44,493 bases of DNA from Fibrobacter sp. (GTDB lineage: Bacteria; Fibrobacterota; Fibrobacteria; Fibrobacterales; Fibrobacteraceae). The notes beneath the pieces were generated by a model that was not told the origin of the DNA, searched no databases, and worked only from the letters and a program-made list of their open reading frames with translations. The translations under genes were made by a program, and so were the position numbers. The number at the start of each line of letters is the position of its first letter. Positions within the stretch are counted from its first letter, which is position 1. The stretch is taken from NCBI GenBank assembly GCA_024398845.1, contig JAKSIM010000022.1, positions 1-44,493 on the forward strand, in the 5' to 3' direction. Shown piece after piece: positions 40,475 to 44,493 of the stretch.

Positions 40475-41611
40475 ATGAATAATTCTTTTTTTGCTTTTTC
40501 GTTTATCATTGCAGGATTCCTCTTTTTCGGTACTCTAACCAGTTGCTCCGATGACGCTACTAGCGCTCCCGAAAACAATATCTCAGAATCCATTTCTTCG
40601 CAGGCGGAACAAAGCAGCGCTGAAAACACACCAGCAAGCGTCAGCTCTTGCAGCGCAGACGAACAGACATCTAGCAGCGACGCAAAACCCGTTAGCAGTG
40701 TGGCGGATTTCATTTCCTCGCAAGCGGTTCAAAGCAGCGCAGAAATTTCGTCGGCAGACATAGTCGCTTCCAGCAGCTCTGCGGGCAGTGACTCAGCGAG
40801 CAGCGACGCGACGTCATCTAGCATCGCAGCTTCGTCCAGTTCCGCGAGCGGTGACACAGAACTCAATCCGAAGCCCTTCTGGAACGACGAATTCGAAGGA
40901 ACCTCCCTCGACGAATCCAAGTGGGGCTACAACATCGGCACCGGAGACAACGGCTGGGGCAACGGTGAATGGGAATACTACACCGACCGCGCAGAAAACG
41001 TCTATGTGAAGGACGGCCTTCTCCATATCCGTGCGAGCCTTGAAACCAACGCCGACGACATCGCCAATAAATTCGACGGTCAAAAATACACCTCGGCCCG
41101 CATCATCACGCAAAACAAGTTCACATTCGCCTACGGCACCGTCGAAGCGCGCATAGCCCTCCCCGCAGGCAAGGGAATTTGGCCCGCCTTCTGGATGCTC
41201 GGCGAGAACATAGACAAAGTAAGCTGGCCTGCCTGCGGTGAAATCGACATCATCGAAGCCATCAACGACGAAAACGTCATTTACGGTACCCACCACTGGG
41301 CGCACGAAGGAACTCACGCCCAGTACGGCAATAGCACCAAGCAGCATTTTGACGGCCACTACGACTTGGACATTACCGAATTCCACGTCTACAAAATGAC
41401 GTGGGACAAGAACGCCATTTCCATGTACGTCGACGATTTCATGTACCAGAAAATCGACATCGCGGATGCCGCCGGCGAGATGGGGACATTCCACAAGCCG
41501 TTCTTCTTCATCTTGAACGTCGCCGTGGGCGGTTCCTGGCCGGGCTTCGACATCGACGATGCGCAGTTCCCGACCGAAATGCAAGTGGACTACATCAGAG
41601 TTTATAAGTAA
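40475..41611 (+). CDS. GH16 beta-glucanase lipoprotein
   Basis: The product has 378 residues. The lipoprotein signal ends in LTSC (Cys24), followed by an unusually long Ser/Ala-rich linker (residues 25-127) and one GH16 domain (about 135-378). The catalytic motif is GEIDIIEA with Glu256 as nucleophile, Asp258 and Glu261 as acid/base. The ExDxxE spacing is that of the beta-bulge branch (laminarinase and beta-1,3(4)-glucanase) rather than the ExDxE of compact licheninases. WPAFWMLG and the C-terminal MQVDYIRVYK are also typical. It should cleave beta-1,3 or mixed-linkage glucan at the outer surface. No ribosome-binding site is visible. Confidence 0.93.
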   Translation: MNNSFFAFSFIIAGFLFFGTLTSCSDDATSAPENNISESISSQAEQSSAENTPASVSSCSADEQTSSSDAKPVSSVADFISSQAVQSSAEISSADIVASSSSAGSDSASSDATSSSIAASSSSASGDTELNPKPFWNDEFEGTSLDESKWGYNIGTGDNGWGNGEWEYYTDRAENVYVKDGLLHIRASLETNADDIANKFDGQKYTSARIITQNKFTFAYGTVEARIALPAGKGIWPAFWMLGENIDKVSWPACGEIDIIEAINDENVIYGTHHWAHEGTHAQYGNSTKQHFDGHYDLDITEFHVYKMTWDKNAISMYVDDFMYQKIDIADAAGEMGTFHKPFFFILNVAVGGSWPGFDIDDAQFPTEMQVDYIRVYK

Positions 41612-41633
41612 GATTATACAAAATTGGGTAACC

Positions 41634-41741
41634 CTAGACAAAGCTCACCACGAGCTTTTTGCCAACCGCCTTCGCAAAGCGGTCGAGCATTGCGACACTT
41701 ACGTTGGACGCGGGCTTTTGCAAACGTAAATCCACAGCTCT
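41634..41741 (-). pseudogene. Remnant of an XRE-type antitoxin (C-terminal part)
   Basis: A 35-codon open stretch ends at the TAG 41634-41636 and reads ...SNVSVAMLDRFAKAVGKKLV... and then SFV. This matches the end of helix-turn-helix antitoxins of the HigA kind (typical pattern: S-xxTLEKIAKALGKKLxISF). The frame is closed upstream by a stop, and no start, helix-turn-helix or toxin partner is found. It is therefore probably a decayed toxin-antitoxin remnant. Confidence 0.5.
41640..41660 (+). terminator. Possible terminator of the GH16 transcript
   Basis: AAAGCTC and GAGCTTT pair across an ACCAC loop and are followed by TT. The stem is only 7 bp, and it lies within the antitoxin remnant. Confidence 0.4.
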
Positions 41742-41815
41742 TCAGCAATTTTATCATCTCTTTGCATTCATAAAATACACACTCAATATTTATTTTACAG
41801 ACCCAAGCAAAAAAA

Positions 41816-42310
41816 TCAATCCTCGTAAATTTCAACGTGTTTGCCCCACGCGAAAGCCTTTTGGCACATCGGCGTCAAAAAGTCGCTCTTGAAACCGAAC
41901 CAGTACGCATGATGGTCCGTACACATCGCAGCCCAATGTGCGCAGAAGCGCGCTGTAGCTTCGGTGTGATGTTTTCGGTTGAAGCACGAAATCACAAGCA
42001 AACGTCCATCAAGAAATGCCTGCAAATGAACGTCCGTGTACTGGAATGGCAACCGGCACCCGCGAAACCACACGGCCTTACCGCCATTCGCAAGCACCAA
42101 ATTCAAAATTTCACGTTCCGCATCTGAGTGGAAAGTTCCAATCACGCAATGGCGCAGGCGCCCATGCTCCACAGCCCACTGCTCCAACTGGTAATTTCCA
42201 TGCACGTTCACCGTCTGCGAAGCAAACACACTGATGCGCGTCGCAGGGATCGTAGTCCAAAGGCGCAAATTTCCTTCGCACTTCGTTCCAATCAATTTCA
42301 TCTTCTTCAT
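41816..42310 (-). CDS. DprA/SLOG-like small protein
   Basis: About 164 residues from the ATG at 42310, chosen for GGAGG six bases upstream; a longer frame is rejected. The sequence follows the pattern of short DprA-related Rossmann (SLOG) proteins: RISVFASQTVN, a Gly-turn IGTFHSDAEREILNLVL (compare G-FHSxLEREvL), AVWFRGCRLP, and FLDGRLLVISCFNRKHHTEATARFCAHWAAM (the L-DGRLLxxSxF signature). The fold would bind a nucleotide or DNA. It lacks the extra domains of true DprA. The family label is a judgement by eye. The sequence is Cys/His/Trp-rich. Its immediate downstream neighbour is the antitoxin remnant. Confidence 0.55.
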   Translation of the reverse strand: MKKMKLIGTKCEGNLRLWTTIPATRISVFASQTVNVHGNYQLEQWAVEHGRLRHCVIGTFHSDAEREILNLVLANGGKAVWFRGCRLPFQYTDVHLQAFLDGRLLVISCFNRKHHTEATARFCAHWAAMCTDHHAYWFGFKSDFLTPMCQKAFAWGKHVEIYED

Positions 42311-42368
42311 ATTTCCTCCAAGCTTAAGGCCCCGAATTAGGCCAACAGTCAAACATTTTGCGCAATGT

Positions 42369-42446
42369 CATCTCGTACACCACCGCGCTTTTTGCATAAA
42401 AAAAGACCGCCCACGCACAAGCGCAGCGATCTATCAATACGAGATG
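42369..42446 (-). repeat. Structured element: 9-bp inverted repeat around an inner terminator-like hairpin
   Basis: CATCTCGTA (42369-42377) and TACGAGATG (42438-42446) are exact complements. Between them GATCGC and GCGGTC (minus strand, G-T wobble) form a stem followed by TTTTTTTATG, which looks like a minus-strand terminator. No minus-strand gene ends here, so it may terminate a short RNA or be a small mobile or repeat element. Confidence 0.45.
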
Positions 42447-42587
42447 TACTTGAAATATATAAACATTTGCACATTAAGACCTTTAAAAAAAAGATTTTAG
42501 CAGGTTTTAATCTTGTTTCGTTTTTTTTATTTGCAATTTTTCCGAAAAGCATTAGATTTATGGACGGTGTAAAAAAGGTTTGGATTT

Positions 42588-44252
42588 ATGAAAAAAATAT
42601 TGGGCGCAGCCCTCGTTTTGTCTTATGGACTTTCCGTTTCATCTGCTGCAGAATCCCTGCTCGCATTCCCCACAGCCGAGGGCTTCGGCCGCTACACTTT
42701 AGGTGTTCGCGCGGCAAACGCTCCCGAAGTTTACCACGTCACGAATTTGAACGATTCCGGCACAGGCTCCCTGAGAGACGCCGTCAGCAAAGACGGCCGC
42801 ATCGTAGTCTTTGACGTCAGCGGAATTATCAAGCTGAAAAGCACGCTTGTTTTCAAGGGCAATTCCATCATTGCAGGGCAAACAGCACCGGGCGACGGCG
42901 TCGTAGTTTACGGCGACCGCGTTTCTTTTTCTGGCGCAAAAAACTTGATTATGCGTCACATGCGCTTCCGCATGGGTAAAGGAGCTCCGAGCGGCAAAAA
43001 GGACGCTGCAGGCGTTGCAAACGGCACCGACATGATTTTTGACCACATGTCCATCAGCTGGGGCCGCGACGAGACATTCTCCATCAGTTGGGACAACAAG
43101 GGAAGCAAGCCCGCAAACATCACCATTCAGAATTCCATTATCGGCCAGGGGCTTCACGACCACTCCTGCGGAGGCCTGATACAGACCGATGGCGGAGTCA
43201 CGCTTTTTCGCAACTTGTACATCGACAACAAGACCCGCAACCCGAAGGTCAAAGGCCTGAACCAGTTCGTGAACAACGTTGTCTATAACTGGGGCGGTGG
43301 CGGCGGCTACATCATGGGCGATTCCGAAGGCGACTCCTGGGCGACTGTCGAAGACAACTACTTCATTGGCGGCCCCAATTCCAGCGGGACCTCCGCATTC
43401 ACCCGCGGCACGCAGACTTTCCAGATTTACCAGAAGGGCAATTACATTGACGCCGACGGAAATGGACAAATGAACGGGACCCTAGCCGCTACGGAATCCG
43501 ACGGATCCTTCTACGGCTCCAAAATTGTGACCGCTCCCGACAAATTCGCGAACCTGCCGCAGCCCTTCGCCACCATCACACAGCAGACTTCCGCCAAGGA
43601 AGCCTACGACTACATCGTCAAAGAAGTCGGAGCCTCCTTCCCCTCCCGCGACGAAGTGGACAAGTACATGATAGGCGAACTCACCTCCCTCGGCAAAAAA
43701 GGCGCCATCATTTCTGACGAAACATCTTTAGGCATCGCTAACGTCGTAGGTAATTTCAAGAGCGGCACAAAAACCGACTCCGACAAAGACGGCATCCCCG
43801 ACGAATGGGAAGACAAAATGGGCCTGAACAAGGACGACGCCAGCGACGCTTTGAAGAAGGACGCCTCCGGCTACCTGAACATCGAAATCTACCTGAACGG
43901 ACTTGTGGACGGATACACTCCCGTTGAAAAGTCGATTGAAACGCCGACCGACACAACAACCGAGATGCCGACTGACACGACAGCCGAAACGCCCACGGAC
44001 ACTTCCAAAATCGGGACACCAACGGACAGTTCCGGAATCGAGACGCCCGCGGACAGCACAAAAATCGTAAATCCAGAAAATCCGTCAGCCCTGCCAAAGG
44101 CTTCGACAATCGCACGCAAGAGCGGCATGGCCACCGTCCATGTGTTCAACCACCTGGGTCAAAGAATCGCCATCCGCCAAGTCTACGTAACGGAAGGCCA
44201 AAAGATTTCAATCCCAGGCATGCCAAGGAACAGCATCTACGTGGTGAAGTAA
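42588..44252 (+). CDS. Secreted PL1-type pectate lyase
   Basis: The product has 554 residues. A signal peptide (MKKILGAALVLSYGLSVSSA) is followed by a polysaccharide-lyase family 1 beta-helix: AFPTAEGFGRYT, VYHVTNLNDSGTGSLRDAV, IIAGQTAPGDGVVVYG, then HMSISWGRDE and later turns to about residue 330. A Ca-binding-type segment (DSDKDGIPDEWEDKMGLN) appears near residue 405, then a repetitive Thr/Pro/Asp linker (about 445-490), and a C-terminal segment that may be a shortened sorting tail (ending NSIYVVK). It should cleave polygalacturonate by beta-elimination, outside the cell. Exact substrate and subfamily are inferred only. Confidence 0.88.
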   Translation: MKKILGAALVLSYGLSVSSAAESLLAFPTAEGFGRYTLGVRAANAPEVYHVTNLNDSGTGSLRDAVSKDGRIVVFDVSGIIKLKSTLVFKGNSIIAGQTAPGDGVVVYGDRVSFSGAKNLIMRHMRFRMGKGAPSGKKDAAGVANGTDMIFDHMSISWGRDETFSISWDNKGSKPANITIQNSIIGQGLHDHSCGGLIQTDGGVTLFRNLYIDNKTRNPKVKGLNQFVNNVVYNWGGGGGYIMGDSEGDSWATVEDNYFIGGPNSSGTSAFTRGTQTFQIYQKGNYIDADGNGQMNGTLAATESDGSFYGSKIVTAPDKFANLPQPFATITQQTSAKEAYDYIVKEVGASFPSRDEVDKYMIGELTSLGKKGAIISDETSLGIANVVGNFKSGTKTDSDKDGIPDEWEDKMGLNKDDASDALKKDASGYLNIEIYLNGLVDGYTPVEKSIETPTDTTTEMPTDTTAETPTDTSKIGTPTDSSGIETPADSTKIVNPENPSALPKASTIARKSGMATVHVFNHLGQRIAIRQVYVTEGQKISIPGMPRNSIYVVK

Positions 44253-44260
44253 TCTGAACT

Positions 44261-44425
44261 TCAAAACACGAAAGAAGAATCCCAAATTTTGGGATTCTTT
44301 TTCGCATTGGATAGTTCCCTGGATTTTCTATTCAGGACTTTAGCAACACTATCGTCAGTCACATTGTAATCCTTGCGCCATTTTTCAAATTCCTCAAGAA
44401 ACGACTTTTCATGTTCGTTCTTCAC
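44261..44425 (-). CDS. Small ORF translationally coupled to a PIN-type toxin-like gene
   Basis: This 54-residue ORF starts at a GTG at 44425 with GGAGG just upstream. Its GTG overlaps the TGA stop of the preceding gene as GTGA, the classic sign of translational coupling. The product is charged and helical (KNEHEKSFLEEFEKWRKDYN...VLNRKSRELS). The last codons run into the hairpin at 44275-44299. It may be an antitoxin-like or accessory protein, but I recognise no family, and it was too short for a standard 60-residue cutoff. Confidence 0.55.
   Translation of the reverse strand: MKNEHEKSFLEEFEKWRKDYNVTDDSVAKVLNRKSRELSNAKKNPKIWDSSFVF
44275..44302 (+). terminator. Bidirectional terminator between the PL1 and coupled genes
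   Basis: AAGAATCCC and GGGATTCTT pair around an AAATTTT loop and are followed by TTTTC on the plus strand; AAGAA precedes the stem, giving T runs on the minus strand. It serves the PL1 gene and lies inside the end of the small coupled ORF. Confidence 0.85.
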
Positions 44426-44493
44426 ACCCCCTCCTTCACAAGAATTTCTAGAAATTCCCGAGGCGTCACGGCGAACGGAACTCCAGGAAAATG
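44422..44493 (-). CDS. 3' end of a PIN-family toxin-like gene (cut by window)
   Basis: Only the last 23 codons are inside the window. They read HFPGVPFAVTPREFLEILVKEGV and stop. Proteins of the COG1569 group (putative PIN-domain toxin of type II toxin-antitoxin systems) commonly end in a G-IP-VTPREFL segment, which this matches. The call rests on that short motif. Confidence 0.55.
   Translation of the reverse strand, partial: HFPGVPFAVTPREFLEILVKEGV

Overview
The window reads as Fibrobacter-type (phylum Fibrobacterota) chromosome. The strongest marks are a very large secreted protein with a fibro-slime domain, lipoproteins and enzymes carrying long Ser-rich or Thr/Pro-rich linkers, extracellular polysaccharidases (GH16 beta-glucanase, PL1 pectate-lyase-like), two giant GLUG-type surface proteins, at least one with a type IX-like C-terminal tail, and frequent weak or absent Shine-Dalgarno sites. 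The assignment to genus is inference from these families; no rRNA is present. Coding density is high and no transposase, integrase, CRISPR array, rRNA or tRNA gene was seen.

Layout. 1-6382 (minus): two tandem paralogous giant secreted GLUG/beta-helix proteins, the first cut by the window edge. 6642-8394 (plus): two tandem paralogous outer-membrane beta-barrel proteins with individual terminators. 8531-14168 (minus): a conserved lipid/ribosome cluster transcribed as yceD-rpmF-plsX-fabG-acpP-rnc followed by a peptide-binding lipoprotein; fabH and fabD are absent and two terminator-like hairpins lie inside the cluster. 14372-19116 (plus): GT2 glycosyltransferase, DNA topoisomerase III and a secreted GH3 protein, tightly packed. 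19120-20245 (minus): DnaQ-like exonuclease and a small secreted protein. 20404-25417 (plus): gluQ and a 1366-residue DUF4011/SF1-helicase/endonuclease-like/DUF3320 protein whose ATPase motifs are nearly all degenerate. 25487-30516 (minus): SPOR protein and the fibro-slime protein. 30819-33130 (plus): FHA-GGDEF diguanylate cyclase, a two-cluster ferredoxin and a geranylgeranyl-reductase-family flavoprotein. 33135-34889 (minus): SDR-like protein and a histidine-phosphatase lipoprotein. 35021-37495 (plus): glycogen phosphorylase. 37715-38236 (plus): an AT-rich orphan barrel gene. 38247-39849 (minus): Gfo/Idh/MocA oxidoreductase and Sfp-type phosphopantetheinyl transferase. 39961-41611 (plus): YbaK deacylase and GH16 lipoprotein. 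41634-42310 (minus): XRE antitoxin remnant and a DprA/SLOG-like protein. 42588-44252 (plus): PL1 enzyme. 44261-44493 (minus): a small ORF coupled to the 3' end of a PIN-family toxin-like gene.

How the genes fit together. Much of the window serves the cell surface and plant-polymer use: GLUG and fibro-slime proteins probably mediate contact with substrate, GH16 and PL1 act on beta-glucan and pectin, and glycogen phosphorylase mobilises stored glucan. The fatty-acid cluster supplies ACP and acyl-phosphate for phospholipids, and the PPTase at 39169-39849 could activate ACP. The most unusual object is the intact but apparently ATPase-dead DUF4011-type protein. Toxin-antitoxin traces sit between the polysaccharidase genes at the right end.
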